Below, piece by piece: positions 1 to 8,679 of a DNA stretch of 64,000 bases. Source of the DNA: Leptolyngbyaceae cyanobacterium C42_A2020_001. GTDB lineage: Bacteria > Cyanobacteriota > Cyanobacteriia > Leptolyngbyales > Leptolyngbyaceae. The position numbers and the translations under genes were made by a program. The stretch spans positions 62,001 to 126,000 of the forward strand of contig JACYLN010000061.1 in the NCBI GenBank assembly GCA_015272515.1. The letters are read 5' to 3'. Each line of letters begins with the position of its first letter. Position 1 is the first letter of the stretch. The notes beneath the pieces are model-generated. The model worked only from the letters and a program-made list of their open reading frames with translations, did no database searches and was not told the DNA's origin.

Positions 1-80
1 ATTTGCTGCCATTGCATCCACCCAATAGGGGTATGGTTTAACTCGCTATTTTCAACATTCCCGAACCGATGCTTGGCTGC

Positions 81-866
81 TCATGTCAGCCAGGTGGAAA
101 AATCTTGAGCAAAGTTTTCCAGAGAGATCAGGTGAATGAAGGGATCTTGAGCTGCTTGCTCGCGATCGCGCTGAGTGTTGTAGCCCCAATCGGCAAGAAA
201 CAGTTCCACATCTGAGAGTTCTAGCCGCTTTTGAATTCCTTGCAAGGTTTTCAACCGATCTTCCACAAACCAGAACACGGCATCTTGCCCAAACACTTGT
301 TTCAGTTCTAGCAAAATATCCCCTTTCGGACGCTGAACTTCCTTACCAAACAGTTGCAGATCGGTCAGATCTATCCCCTGCTGCTCTAGAAGTTGTTGGA
401 TGAAGCGTCCCTCTTTGGTGCTGATGATAGCAACGTGAATTTCGGTTTGCAGGATTGTTCTAAGGCGATCGCAGACTCCTGGATAAAATCGATGTTCCGC
501 CAGCCAACTGTTCACATTGGCCGCGATCCATTTGTCACGAGTGCCGTCTACCTGCGCCACTAATTCAGCCGGAGCCAGATTTTCCTGGTTTACAATTTGT
601 TGGGCGATCGTGCTCCAATCTCGCAAAATTGCCTCTTCCGAAACGCCTTGCAGCACTGCCCGTAGCACAACTGGCATCTCCCACCCTGTTTCCACCACAG
701 GACGCAATCGGTAAAACGACTCGGCTAACCACGGTGGGGGTGTTGAATTCTCCGGTTGCCAGATGTTGCAGTAAGCTTTCCACGCTGTAATAAAGTACTC
801 TTTTAGCCCGTCACACAGTACCCCGTCAAAATCCAGCGCTAGCACGGTCGGAAGATTGCTCACCAT
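81..866 (-). CDS. HAD-superfamily phosphatase/hydrolase
   Basis: A 261-residue HAD-fold hydrolase. The four family motifs are visible: DFDGVLCDG near residues 12-20 (motif I, nucleophile and acid/base Asp), the Ser/Thr of AIISTKEGR near 146 (motif II), Lys in RPKGDILLE near 180 (motif III) and the acidic FVEDRLKT near 202 (motif IV). The segment between motifs I and II is a large helical C1-type cap of about 120 residues. The fold predicts a cytosolic phosphomonoesterase or phosphonatase; the substrate cannot be told from sequence. The ATG at 866 immediately precedes the motif I strand, as is normal for the family. No operon partner: the next gene, on the same strand, is 270 bases upstream. 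Confidence 0.85.
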   Translation of the reverse strand: MVSNLPTVLALDFDGVLCDGLKEYFITAWKAYCNIWQPENSTPPPWLAESFYRLRPVVETGWEMPVVLRAVLQGVSEEAILRDWSTIAQQIVNQENLAPAELVAQVDGTRDKWIAANVNSWLAEHRFYPGVCDRLRTILQTEIHVAIISTKEGRFIQQLLEQQGIDLTDLQLFGKEVQRPKGDILLELKQVFGQDAVFWFVEDRLKTLQGIQKRLELSDVELFLADWGYNTQRDREQAAQDPFIHLISLENFAQDFSTWLT

Positions 867-1038
867 GATTGCTCTCTATCAGGAACATTGCTTCCTAAGT
901 TATAGCGATGGTCAGCTAGCTTGAGACAGGATTCATCAACCCACCGATCAGACCAGGAACGTGGACTGACGGATCTTGTCTCAAACGAGATTGAATTAAT
1001 AACCGCGATCGCAGCCTCAGCAGAAACATCATTTAGGT

Positions 1039-1140
1039 AATGAGAACTAATTAAAAATGAAAGGTTGAAAGTTCAAAAATGGCTTTCAGTAAGGCTTTGT
1101 CACTTTTAACTTTTCATCTTTAATTATTCATTCTCCCTAG
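1039..1140. repeat. AT-rich dispersed repeat, copy 1
   Basis: The block AATGAGAACT-(N)-ATTAAAAATGAAAGGTTGAAAGTTCAAAA recurs, inverted and slightly diverged, at about 62478-62560, where it reads (reverse strand) AATGAGAACTCATTAAAAATAAAAAGTTAAAAGTTCAAAATG. This copy also ends in a second, opposite-facing TTTTAACTTTTCATC motif, so it looks like a small element with inverted ends. It abuts the stop codon of the following minus-strand gene. No ORF inside. Confidence 0.5.
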
Positions 1141-1991
1141 CGCCGATTAGATGCAGCGATTTGGTCGGTAAAGCGTTGAACCAACGACAGCAGCAGTAAC
1201 TTTGCCGCAAACGGAGGTCCATCGAGCAAATAGCGTCGTGCTAACCGCTGAGGTTCTTGAAGTAGGCGATACAACGTTTCAAATCCTAAATTTTGTGCCC
1301 AGCGTGGAGGCCGTTTAATATCCTGAGTAACATAACTAAAACTGATGCCCACTCCTAGCCACCAAGCATTTGGACAAACGTGGCGAATGCGTGCAATCAA
1401 CCGTTCAGATTTGGGAAAACCAACCGCGACATAAATAATATCGGGCTGCGCGCGACGCAGGATTTCTAGAATCTTTTCCACTTGTTCTAGATCTCGCTCA
1501 AACCCTACTGGAGGGCATAGTGTTCCTGCAATTTTTAGCCCCCGATTGCGCTGCCTCAAAATTTCTGCAGCTCTATCTGCTGTGCCTTCATTGCCGCCTA
1601 AAAGAAACACGGAAAGCCCCCGCTTTGCCGCTTCATCTGTAAGGCTATAAATCAAATTGGAACCACAGACCCGTTCTGGTAACGGAACTCCTCTGAGCCA
1701 ACTTGCCCAAACCAGGGTAATGCCATCTGCAACCCGCAGCGTACTACTCTCAACAAGCCGCTGTAGTTCTGGATTGGCAGCCGTTTTACGCAGATTTTCA
1801 AGATTCACAGTGACGCACCAGCCACCACACCCTGTATCGATCGCATCAGCAATAAGTTGTACACACTCAACCTCGGTCACTGGAGCCAGAGACACGCGAC
1901 ACAAATGAACAGAATGCAGGGATTGTTCATCTAGAAAATTGGCGGATTGATGTAAGGGCGACGATTGATCAATTAAATCGAAATCAGGCAT
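1137..1991 (-). CDS. WecG/TagA/CpsF-family (GT26) glycosyltransferase
   Basis: 284 residues. The family transfers N-acetyl-mannosamine(uronic acid) or related sugars onto a polyprenyl-linked acceptor during cell-wall or exopolysaccharide assembly, at the cytoplasmic face of the membrane. Recognisable family segments in order: VTVNLENL near 60-68, the RVADGITLVWASWLRG block near 86-102 with the conserved Asp-Gly, VFLLGGNEGTADRAAE near 128-144, and IIYVAVGFPKSERL near 185-199 followed by the WWLGVGISFSYV block. Length is slightly above the usual 240-250 because of an N-terminal extension of about 30 residues. No polysaccharide cluster surrounds it; the envelope genes at 42-44 kb are far away. 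The acceptor is not predictable. Confidence 0.88.
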   Translation of the reverse strand: MPDFDLIDQSSPLHQSANFLDEQSLHSVHLCRVSLAPVTEVECVQLIADAIDTGCGGWCVTVNLENLRKTAANPELQRLVESSTLRVADGITLVWASWLRGVPLPERVCGSNLIYSLTDEAAKRGLSVFLLGGNEGTADRAAEILRQRNRGLKIAGTLCPPVGFERDLEQVEKILEILRRAQPDIIYVAVGFPKSERLIARIRHVCPNAWWLGVGISFSYVTQDIKRPPRWAQNLGFETLYRLLQEPQRLARRYLLDGPPFAAKLLLLSLVQRFTDQIAASNRR

Positions 1992-2342
1992 CTCTAGTCA
2001 CTGGCAGTAAACGGTAGTGTTCAAGCTTCGGAATTTTCAATTGCTTTCAACTGATTTCTGAAGCTGCATGGGTAGCACCCTCATGGGCTGATGAATGAGA
2101 CAAACTTCCAATCAGACCTACACAGACTTAGAGGTAAGCAACGGATCTTAGTTGATGAGCCTACTCAATAAAGTTACTGTTTAGTTTGAGTAAAAATCTA
2201 TGGATCACGTAGAACATTTGGGGAAGATCTTTTAATGAAGTTAGATGTTAAACGGAAACTACGGTTATTTCGCTGTTGCAGTTTATAGAAGATTTATGAT
2301 CCCGAAATAAAATCATTAAGTTAAGGAGTAGATTTTTTCAAA
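1992..2342. other. Divergent intergenic region wecG-like / cobK
   Basis: About 350 bases between the divergent wecG-like gene and the leader ORF of cobK, rising in A+T toward cobK. I looked for a cobalamin riboswitch (B12 box) because cobK follows and saw none. No tRNA or clear terminator. Promoters for both directions must lie here but none is distinctive. Confidence 0.4.
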
Positions 2343-2402
2343 ATGTTTAAGAACAAAAATTTTTATAAATTCTCTAAAGAATTATTTGAAAAGGTAGTGT
2401 GA
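2343..2402 (+). CDS. 19-codon leader ORF coupled to cobK
   Basis: ATG at 2343, preceded by AAGGAG at 2323-2328 (14-base spacing, longer than ideal), opens a 19-codon frame rich in Lys, Phe and Asn (MFKNKNFYKFSKELFEKVV). Its TGA at 2400-2402 overlaps the GTG start of cobK at 2399-2401, giving a GTGA stop/start junction typical of translational coupling. It may be a leader peptide whose translation delivers ribosomes to cobK, or an accidental frame in A+T-rich leader DNA. No homolog is recognised. Too short for composition to decide. Confidence 0.35.
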   Translation: MFKNKNFYKFSKELFEKVV

Positions 2403-3178
2403 CGACTCAACGTCTTTGGTTGATTGGGGGCACTCAAGAAAGTGCTGAGTTGGCATTGGCGATCGCTACTGAGGGAATTCCCTGCCTGATCACCGTTACA
2501 ACAGAAGCCGCTCGGCGCTTATATCCAGCGAGTCCGCAGTGCAAAATTTGGGTGGGGCGGTTGGATCAGCAACGACTACCAGCGTTTCTTCAGCAGCAGC
2601 AGATTACTGCCATTTTGGACGCGTCCCATCCTTTTGCTGTGGAAGTGTCTCGTCTGGCGATCGCGATCGCTGCTCAACAAGGCATTCCTTACCTGCGCTA
2701 CGAACGTCCAGCTTTAGACATGCCCAATTCTCAGTCGTCTGTCCTTGCTTCCAGCTTTCAGTCCCTTCTGTCCAGCAATTTGTTGGACAGCCAGCGCGTG
2801 CTGCTTACGGTTGGTTACCGTCCATTGCCGTTGTTTAAACCGTGGCAGGAAGTTGCCACCTTGTTTACTCGGATTTTGCCATCCCTCACTGCTTTGGAGA
2901 CGGCGATCACCGCAGGTTTCACCCCAGATCGCATCATTGCTTTGCGTCCCCCCATTTCAGCTGCAATAGAGCGAGCGCTCTGGCAACAGTGGCAAATTTC
3001 AATGGTTGTTACAAAGGCATCTGGAGCCGCAGGCGGCGAGGATGTGAAGCGGCAGGTTGCCGATGAGTTAGGCGTGAAATTAGTGGCGATCGCTCGTCCA
3101 AAAATTATCTATCCGCAACAAACCAGTGAGTTGGCGATCGCGCTGCAATTTTGTCGAAACGCAGGAGCTAGAAGTTAG
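2399..3178 (+). CDS. cobK: Cobalt-precorrin-6A / precorrin-6A reductase
   Basis: 259 residues; NAD(P)H-dependent reduction of (cobalt-)precorrin-6A to -6B in corrin-ring synthesis, cytosolic. The N-terminal LWLIGGTQESAELA segment (residues 5-18) is the family's nucleotide-site signature; the ILDASHPFAVEVS stretch near 72-84 and RILPSLTALETAITAG near 162-177 are also typical, as is VVTKASGAAGGEDVK near 202-216. The start is a GTG overlapping the stop of a 19-codon upstream ORF. cobH lies at 20.9 kb and B12-dependent metH at 55.9 kb, so the organism makes and uses corrinoid. The last residues (NAGARS) are encoded by the start of a dispersed GAGCCAGAAG-type repeat, so the native C-terminus may have been replaced or extended. 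Confidence 0.93.
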   Translation: MTTQRLWLIGGTQESAELALAIATEGIPCLITVTTEAARRLYPASPQCKIWVGRLDQQRLPAFLQQQQITAILDASHPFAVEVSRLAIAIAAQQGIPYLRYERPALDMPNSQSSVLASSFQSLLSSNLLDSQRVLLTVGYRPLPLFKPWQEVATLFTRILPSLTALETAITAGFTPDRIIALRPPISAAIERALWQQWQISMVVTKASGAAGGEDVKRQVADELGVKLVAIARPKIIYPQQTSELAIALQFCRNAGARS

Positions 3179-3305
3179 GAGCCAGAAGGCAGAAGGTAAG
3201 GAAGGGGGACAATCAAAATTCCAGATTTTCCAACTCCTCAATTCCTAATCTCCAATTCCCAATTCCCTTATGCCCTATCCCCGACTCCCTATCCCCCTAC
3301 ATCTT
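3166..3305. repeat. Short G/C-skewed degenerate repeats
   Basis: Starts inside the cobK stop region with GAGCTAGAAGTTAGGAGCCAGAAGGCAGAAGG, then A+T-rich CAATTCCTAATCTCC/CAATTCCCAATTCC units and C-rich CCTATCCCC units. This purine-rich followed by pyrimidine-rich layout recurs through the window, in intergenic spaces and inside some ORFs. Confidence 0.6.
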
Positions 3306-3714
3306 CAAAACTTCTCCCCTCTCCAGGAACTTCTCCTTCGCCTCTGCCATCTCAGTAGATAGCCGATGTTTGAAGAATGGATGAAGTTAATGGAACGGTA
3401 GTTTCACTGGTGTAGCCCGCAGGACAACGATTGGAGACGCGTTCTCTTTTTGCCTGCGATCGCACCTATTCAAGATTTCTCATACTGCATATCTCATACT
3501 GCATAAGGGTTGCCTAGATCAAGGCGTTTCCACTCCAATCGCAACTGCAACTGGATTTTGGCTGTCATAAGGTTGACTGTCATCAGGCTGTAGCTAGGTT
3601 GTTGCAATGGTTCTACCTTTGCAACATAGGGAAATCGACTGCCAAAGAACGGTACCGCGCTAAGGGGTGCATCCCGCTTGTGAACTTTCTTTGACATAAC
3701 CACTCTCACTCTCT
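3306..3714. other. Intergenic region before the M48-like gene
   Basis: About 400 bases between the repeat tract and the next gene. It holds imperfect short repeats (CTGTCATAAGGTTGACTGTCATCAGG near 3560-3590) and a doubled CTCATACTGCATA near 3480-3503. No RNA gene or convincing terminator. A 71-codon minus-strand frame covers 3494-3709, but I do not accept it as a gene. Confidence 0.4.
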
Positions 3715-5490
3715 ATGAAATCCAATCAACGTTCTCTGTTTTCTCAGGCTGGAACCCTGCCCATGAGTGCGGTTCTGCTGTTTTTTGCGCCAACCGTCGC
3801 CTCGGCTCAAACGGTGGTGACTCCTCCTGCTGCAACCTCTGCTGAAACGGGAAATCCAACCCAAGCTGAGGCTGCTAACCCAATAACGCCAGCCATAACT
3901 GCTGGCACACCTGTTGCTAGCCCAACTCTTGCTGCCACCGCGATCGCGCCAACGAGCACACCCACTGCTGCACCCATCCCATATGTCTACCCAGTCGCGT
4001 CTCAAGTACCATACCCGGTTGCAGCACCAGTCTACTCAACAGTGCCGATCCAAGCTAGCAATCCAGGTGGCTTTACAGTGCAGGTCACCACGCAAATTGG
4101 TATTCCTAATCAAAGCATTCCTAATCAGGGCGGCTACCCGCTTGGGGGAATGCCAACACAGATTACGCCTGGAACTGGAATTGTTTATCCGGGTGTCCAG
4201 GGTTTATATCCCGCTGGGATGCCTACCCAGGCTGGCTATCTTCCCGCTTATTCCAGTGGAGTTTATACACCCAGTCCGACACCTATTGCGCCAGTGCTGC
4301 CTGCAAACACAGGGGGCTTTGTAGAGGCGATCTCCAACCCTGCGCTGTTACCCTGGTCAGCTCAAACCCTGTGGCAGCAAATCGTTTCCAATCCAACCCA
4401 GGCGAATTCACAAACGATAGCGACCCTGCAACAAATGCTGCGGGAGTACCCTAATTTCATTCCAGCCTATACGCAGTTGGCACAGGCACTGATTGCAAAC
4501 AACCGCCCTCAGGAAGCGATCGCCACCCTGGAGCGGGGCACGACGCTGTACCCAAATCAGCCAGAACTGGCGCGATCGCTGATCATTGCGTTGGGTAACT
4601 CCCAGCGCTGGAATGAAGCCGCCATGTCAGCTCGCCAGTTTGCAATTCGCAATCCCAACAGCCCTCTGGTCAGCGAATTTACCAAATTGGCAGATGAAAG
4701 CATTAAACTGGCGCAAACTCCTAGCAGTTCTGGCACTCCTGTGAGAGGCGGAGTGTTGAGTAACCTGTTGACCACTGGATTAGGGTATTTGTTGACTGGT
4801 AAAGTGTCGCCTTCTGTGACGAGTGGGCAAACTCCCTGGTCATCCATTGTGCCAGGCGATGCTGCCGCAGGTAGCCAGATGGCGCAAGAATTGCTTAGCC
4901 AGGTGCAATTGCTGAACGATCCAGACGTGACAAACTACATTAACGACATTGGGCGTAAGTTAGCGCAAGCTTCTGGACGCAGCGACTTTCAATTCTATGT
5001 TGTGAAAGATGCAGGTTCTGGTGCGATCGCCCTTCCCAATAACCAGATTTTCGTCAGCGCTGGTTCCATTGCCAACACCAACTCCGAAGCTGAATTAGCT
5101 GCCCTCATTGCCCGACAAATGGGGCATTCTGTGCTTTCTCACCCCAGCAAAATAGCCAGACGCGGAAACATCACCAGCACGATTGCCAGGCTGCTGCCAA
5201 CGGTGGGCGGTTTGGTCAGTCCCAAAATTAGAGACTTCAACAACAGCACCACAGGAACATTAGTTTCTGGCTTGATTGGTAGCCTTGGCAATGGATTGTT
5301 GAAGCAAAACTACACTTCCCAAATGGTGAACGATGCAACCAAAACGGGTACGAAACTGCTGGATGCGGCGGGGTACGGTTCAGGCAGTTTGTTAAACATC
5401 AGTATGGGCAGCGATCGCCACGCTCAGATGAAAGTCAGAGTGCAGCAATTGCTGGGTACCGCTCAGCCCTGGTGGAGCCTGGGAAGGTAG
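3715..5490 (+). CDS. Secreted TPR / M48-like protein with degenerate zinc motif
   Basis: 591 residues. N-terminal signal peptide (hydrophobic to about residue 31, ending ASAQT), then a long Pro/Ala/Thr-rich tract (about 32-200) with NQSIPNQGG and MPTQ repeats, then TPR-like helices (about 225-330, including IPAYTQLAQALIANNRPQEAIATLERG), then an M48 peptidase-like domain (about 385-560). In catalytic M48 enzymes the helix carries HExxH; here it reads R467-Q-M-G-H471, losing the first His and the Glu, and the usual ExxxD third ligand region reads NDATKTG. The rest of the fold (QVQLLNDPDVTNYINDIGRKLAQ, NNQIFVSAGSI) is intact. Catalysis is therefore unlikely; an envelope scaffold or chaperone role is inferred. 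Convergent with xseB. Confidence 0.82.
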   Translation: MKSNQRSLFSQAGTLPMSAVLLFFAPTVASAQTVVTPPAATSAETGNPTQAEAANPITPAITAGTPVASPTLAATAIAPTSTPTAAPIPYVYPVASQVPYPVAAPVYSTVPIQASNPGGFTVQVTTQIGIPNQSIPNQGGYPLGGMPTQITPGTGIVYPGVQGLYPAGMPTQAGYLPAYSSGVYTPSPTPIAPVLPANTGGFVEAISNPALLPWSAQTLWQQIVSNPTQANSQTIATLQQMLREYPNFIPAYTQLAQALIANNRPQEAIATLERGTTLYPNQPELARSLIIALGNSQRWNEAAMSARQFAIRNPNSPLVSEFTKLADESIKLAQTPSSSGTPVRGGVLSNLLTTGLGYLLTGKVSPSVTSGQTPWSSIVPGDAAAGSQMAQELLSQVQLLNDPDVTNYINDIGRKLAQASGRSDFQFYVVKDAGSGAIALPNNQIFVSAGSIANTNSEAELAALIARQMGHSVLSHPSKIARRGNITSTIARLLPTVGGLVSPKIRDFNNSTTGTLVSGLIGSLGNGLLKQNYTSQMVNDATKTGTKLLDAAGYGSGSLLNISMGSDRHAQMKVRVQQLLGTAQPWWSLGR

Positions 5491-5595
5491 GAAGAAGGGT
5501 GTGGGGTGTAGTGGGTGAGTGAGATTTTACCTATCTACCCTCCTACCCTCCTACTCCTCCACCCACCTACCCACTCACCTACCCCCATTTCCCTC
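5491..5595. repeat. Heptamer-like repeats between convergent genes
   Basis: A G-rich half (GGTAGGAAG, GTGGGGTGTAGTGGGTGAGTGAG) is followed by a C-rich half (CTACCCTCCTACCCTCCTACTCC, CCCACCTACCCACTCACCTACCCCC). The halves are roughly complementary, so transcripts from either side could fold; it sits exactly between the convergent M48-like gene and xseB and may act as a bidirectional terminator. Confidence 0.6.
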
Positions 5596-5904
5596 CTAAA
5601 ACTCCGGTTCATCGCTCAAGGTTTCAATCAACAGATCCATCTGCCGTTGACGCTGTGCCAAAAAGATTTCGCACTGACGTAGATTTTCGACGGCGGTGGA
5701 GAATCGATCAAAGACTTCTGCCAAATCTAAATCGCCTGCCTCAATCTGAGCGATCGCGGCTTCAATTTCTTCAACGGTTGCTTCGTAGCTCCATGTAGAT
5801 TTAACTGGTTCTGATGCGGGGACAGAACCTTGATTGTCCAATGGATGAGATGGGGAATGGACTCGCATAGAGTCTGTTAGATCACTCACAGGTTTATTTA
5901 TCAC
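5596..5904 (-). CDS. xseB: Exodeoxyribonuclease VII small subunit
   Basis: 102 residues; small subunit of ExoVII, which binds several copies per XseA and helps degrade single-stranded DNA during repair. The core [30 protein letters not shown] (from about residue 40; the typical motif is Y-E-x-x-x-x-L-E-x-I-V-x-x-L-E-x-G-x-L-x-L-E-x-x) is followed by a second helix ending [13 protein letters not shown]. The first 35 residues are a polar extension not seen in short homologs, so a later start is possible, but no internal Met precedes the domain closely. xseA lies 166 bases upstream on the same strand; the spacer (5998-6035) contains C-rich repeats. Confidence 0.9.
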   Translation of the reverse strand: MINKPVSDLTDSMRVHSPSHPLDNQGSVPASEPVKSTWSYEATVEEIEAAIAQIEAGDLDLAEVFDRFSTAVENLRQCEIFLAQRQRQMDLLIETLSDEPEF

Positions 5905-6070
5905 AGGTTTAATTTAAATGTTGGATTTAATACAATCCATACCGACAGTATATTTTCGTCCCAAGCTGGTTGGGTGTTTCCTCCACATCAATTTGTCACA
6001 TTAACCCATCCCCTACACCCTATTCCCACCCTACGCCGATTCAAACTCAACTAGGCAGTACATAGTTGCT

Positions 6071-7321
6071 CTACGAATTCAGCACCTCAGTAACGGAGAC
6101 CTTAAGCTGCCCGTGACCAAGCTGTACCAATAGATTTTGTCCGGGTACAAGCTCAGTCGTGCTTCGGGCGATCGCGCCATTCTCCTGACGCACCACCGCA
6201 TAGCCGCGTTTCAATACTGCTTGCGGATCGAGGGTTCCTAGCTTTTGCTTCAGCAGTTGGCAATGTTGCTTTGCCTGTTGGTGTTGGCGCAGGCTGCTTT
6301 GGATGAGTTGATGTCGCAGCCAATTGAGACGTTGGGTTTCGTGCTGTAAGCGGCGATCCAGCTTTAACTGGTGTAATTGTCCTTCCAACCGTTGCAAGCG
6401 ATCGCGGGTAATTTCCAACCGATATTGCATGGCATCATTCAGTGCCAGCATCCGCTCTCGATGTTCTGTGTAAAGATCGGAGAGACTGGGAACCGCTTGT
6501 TCCGCGGCGGCTGTTGGCGTGTGAGCACACACATCTGCCACCAGATCTGCTAGTGACTCATCTCGCTGGTGCCCAATGCCTGCAATCACGGGGATGGGAC
6601 ATTCTGCGATCGCTCGCACCACGCGCTCATCATTAAAGCACGCCATATCCTCGATCGCCCCTCCACCTCGTGATAGAATTAGTACGTCTGATCTACCATC
6701 TTGCATCACTCGTTGAATGGCTCGAACGATCGTGTCCGGTGCCTGATCTCCTTGAACCAGCGCCGACGAAAACAGGACATGCAATCCTGGATAGCGCCGT
6801 CGCAGAGTGCGTTGGATATCACCCCAGGCTGCCGCTTGAGGAGAAGTTACCACTGCAACCGTTCTAGGATGGGAGGGAAGGGGGCGCTTCCGCAGGGGAT
6901 CAAACAGTCCCTCAGCTTCCAGGCGATTTCGCAATTGCCGATAGCGCAAAGCCCGTAGTCCCTCTCCACCTGGCAAAACCTGCCAGACAATTAGTTGATA
7001 CTGCCCCCGTTGAGGATGAACATGAACTCGACCCAGAATAATCAGTTGTTCCCCTTGAGTCGGCAAGGTTGCCAATCGATCAATCTGGCTATTCCATACC
7101 ACACAATTGATTGCAGCTTTCTCGTCGGGATCTTGCAACGTAAAAAACAACCCACTGCGATACCGAGTGGCGCTGGAGACTTCTCCCGTCACCCACACTT
7201 GCCGAAGCTGGTCGTCTTGTTCCAAAAGCGCCTGAATATAAGCGGTTAGCCCCGCAACCGACAGCGCCACTTCTGGAGCTAGCATATCTGGAAGATAGGA
7301 GGTTATCCGATCCATACTCAT
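6071..7321 (-). CDS. xseA: Exodeoxyribonuclease VII large subunit
   Basis: 416 residues, the usual size. ExoVII processively hydrolyses single-stranded DNA from both ends to acid-insoluble oligonucleotides. Residues about 15-115 form the OB-fold DNA-binding domain (SVAGLTAYIQALLEQDDQLRQVWVTGEVS; VWNSQID; GRVHVHPQRGQYQL); the catalytic core follows with TVAVVTSPQAAAWGDIQRTLRRR (about 149-171), DVLILSRGGGAIEDMACFNDE (about 212-232), PVIAGIGHQRDESLADLVADVCAHTPTAAAE (about 243-273), then a coiled coil (290-365) and a C-terminal region with QAVLKRGYAVV. ATG at 7321 starts directly before the OB domain. Transcribed ahead of xseB. Confidence 0.95.
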   Translation of the reverse strand: MSMDRITSYLPDMLAPEVALSVAGLTAYIQALLEQDDQLRQVWVTGEVSSATRYRSGLFFTLQDPDEKAAINCVVWNSQIDRLATLPTQGEQLIILGRVHVHPQRGQYQLIVWQVLPGGEGLRALRYRQLRNRLEAEGLFDPLRKRPLPSHPRTVAVVTSPQAAAWGDIQRTLRRRYPGLHVLFSSALVQGDQAPDTIVRAIQRVMQDGRSDVLILSRGGGAIEDMACFNDERVVRAIAECPIPVIAGIGHQRDESLADLVADVCAHTPTAAAEQAVPSLSDLYTEHRERMLALNDAMQYRLEITRDRLQRLEGQLHQLKLDRRLQHETQRLNWLRHQLIQSSLRQHQQAKQHCQLLKQKLGTLDPQAVLKRGYAVVRQENGAIARSTTELVPGQNLLVQLGHGQLKVSVTEVLNS

Positions 7322-7572
7322 CTTGGGGAGAACACCAACGACTTTTTTATAGGGTAACTAGACTGGCTCAGTTTCGACTGTAAGCCGCAATGCAATCTTC
7401 CTGAACTCAGCATTTGCCCACCTCATGTTGCATTTCGCGGTGGCGGCAACAACTTTTCTACCAGGTTCGGGTTTCGCTTCAGCAGGCATGATCTAGAATT
7501 CGTCTAAATGCTGCTGATTGCAAAATCCTTTCTCCGCTCATTTCCATATCCAATACTTGCGTTGAGGCGCTG

Positions 7573-8667
7573 ATGGCTAAATCTTCTTCCAACTCTTCCA
7601 CAACCGATAACTCCTCCGAAAAGAAAAAAGCTTTGAATCTCGTAGTCACTCAAATTGAGCGAAACTTCGGGAAAGGCAGCATTATGCGCCTGGGTGATGC
7701 TACTCGCATGAAGGTTGAGACGATCCCAACAGGTGCGTTAACCCTTGATCTGGCATTGGGTGGTGGTTTGCCCAAAGGTCGGGTGATTGAAATTTATGGA
7801 CCTGAAAGTTCGGGTAAAACGACGCTGGCACTGCACGCTGTGGCAGAGGTGCAAAAAACTGGCGGAATCGCTGCGTTTGTTGATGCTGAACATGCCCTCG
7901 ATCCATCCTATGCCTCGGCGCTGGGAGTGGATATTGATAACTTATTAGTGTCTCAACCTGATACGGGTGAAGCAGCGTTGGAGATTGTGGATCAACTGGT
8001 GCGATCGACCGCAGTCGATATTATCGTTATAGATTCAGTCGCGGCGCTGGTGCCCCGTGCTGAAATTGAAGGTGAAATGGGAGATGCCCACGTAGGGCTG
8101 CAAGCTCGGTTAATGAGCCAGGCTCTGCGAAAAATTGCCGGAAACATGGGCAAATCTGGCTGTACGGTGATTTTCCTGAACCAGCTTCGCCAAAAAATCG
8201 GGGTCACTTACGGCAACCCGGAGACTACTACAGGAGGACAGGCGCTCAAATTTTACGCTTCGGTGCGCTTGGATATTCGTCGGATTCAAACATTGAAGAA
8301 AGGCACGGACGAATATGGTAACCGGGCAAAGGTGAAGGTGGCAAAAAATAAAGTTGCGCCGCCGTTCCGTATTGCCGAGTTTGACATTATTTTTGGCAAG
8401 GGGATCTCTAGCCTGGGTTGCCTGGTTGATTTGGCGGAAGAAACTGGCGTGATTGTTCGTAAAGGAGCCTGGTATAGCTACAACGGTGATAACATCGCGC
8501 AGGGGCGAGACAACGCGATTAAGTATCTGGAGGAGCGTCCAGAGTTGGGTCAGAAGGTTGATCAAGAAGTTCGACAGAAGCTGGAGATGGGTGCTGTTGT
8601 GTCTGCAAACTCAGTGGGTCACCCGGATGCTGATGAAGATGATGAATATCTGGAAGAGGAAGAGTAA
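7573..8667 (+). CDS. recA: Recombinase A
   Basis: 364 residues. RecA forms ATP-dependent filaments on single-stranded DNA, pairs homologous strands and triggers co-cleavage of LexA-type repressors where present. Walker [10 protein letters not shown] near 76-84, Walker [13 protein letters not shown] near 148-159, L2-loop/MAW region with [30 protein letters not shown] near 210-240, and an acidic tail ([13 protein letters not shown]). A Ser/Lys-rich N-terminal extension of about 18 residues is usual in cyanobacteria. I see no convincing LexA/SOS box in the 250 bases upstream. The stop is only 12 bases from the stop of the convergent FHA gene. ssb and xseAB lie nearby. Confidence 0.98.
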   Translation: MAKSSSNSSTTDNSSEKKKALNLVVTQIERNFGKGSIMRLGDATRMKVETIPTGALTLDLALGGGLPKGRVIEIYGPESSGKTTLALHAVAEVQKTGGIAAFVDAEHALDPSYASALGVDIDNLLVSQPDTGEAALEIVDQLVRSTAVDIIVIDSVAALVPRAEIEGEMGDAHVGLQARLMSQALRKIAGNMGKSGCTVIFLNQLRQKIGVTYGNPETTTGGQALKFYASVRLDIRRIQTLKKGTDEYGNRAKVKVAKNKVAPPFRIAEFDIIFGKGISSLGCLVDLAEETGVIVRKGAWYSYNGDNIAQGRDNAIKYLEERPELGQKVDQEVRQKLEMGAVVSANSVGHPDADEDDEYLEEEE

Positions 8668-8679
8668 CGCCCGCTGCGC

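Noticed and set aside
1992-2398. Cobalamin riboswitch before cobK
   Set aside because: Expected from context but no B12 box or conserved core was found on reading.
3494-3709. 71-codon minus-strand ORF upstream of the M48-like gene
   Set aside because: It lies wholly in the promoter region of a divergent gene, contains direct-repeat-derived residues (LMTVNLMTAK), and matches no family I recognise.
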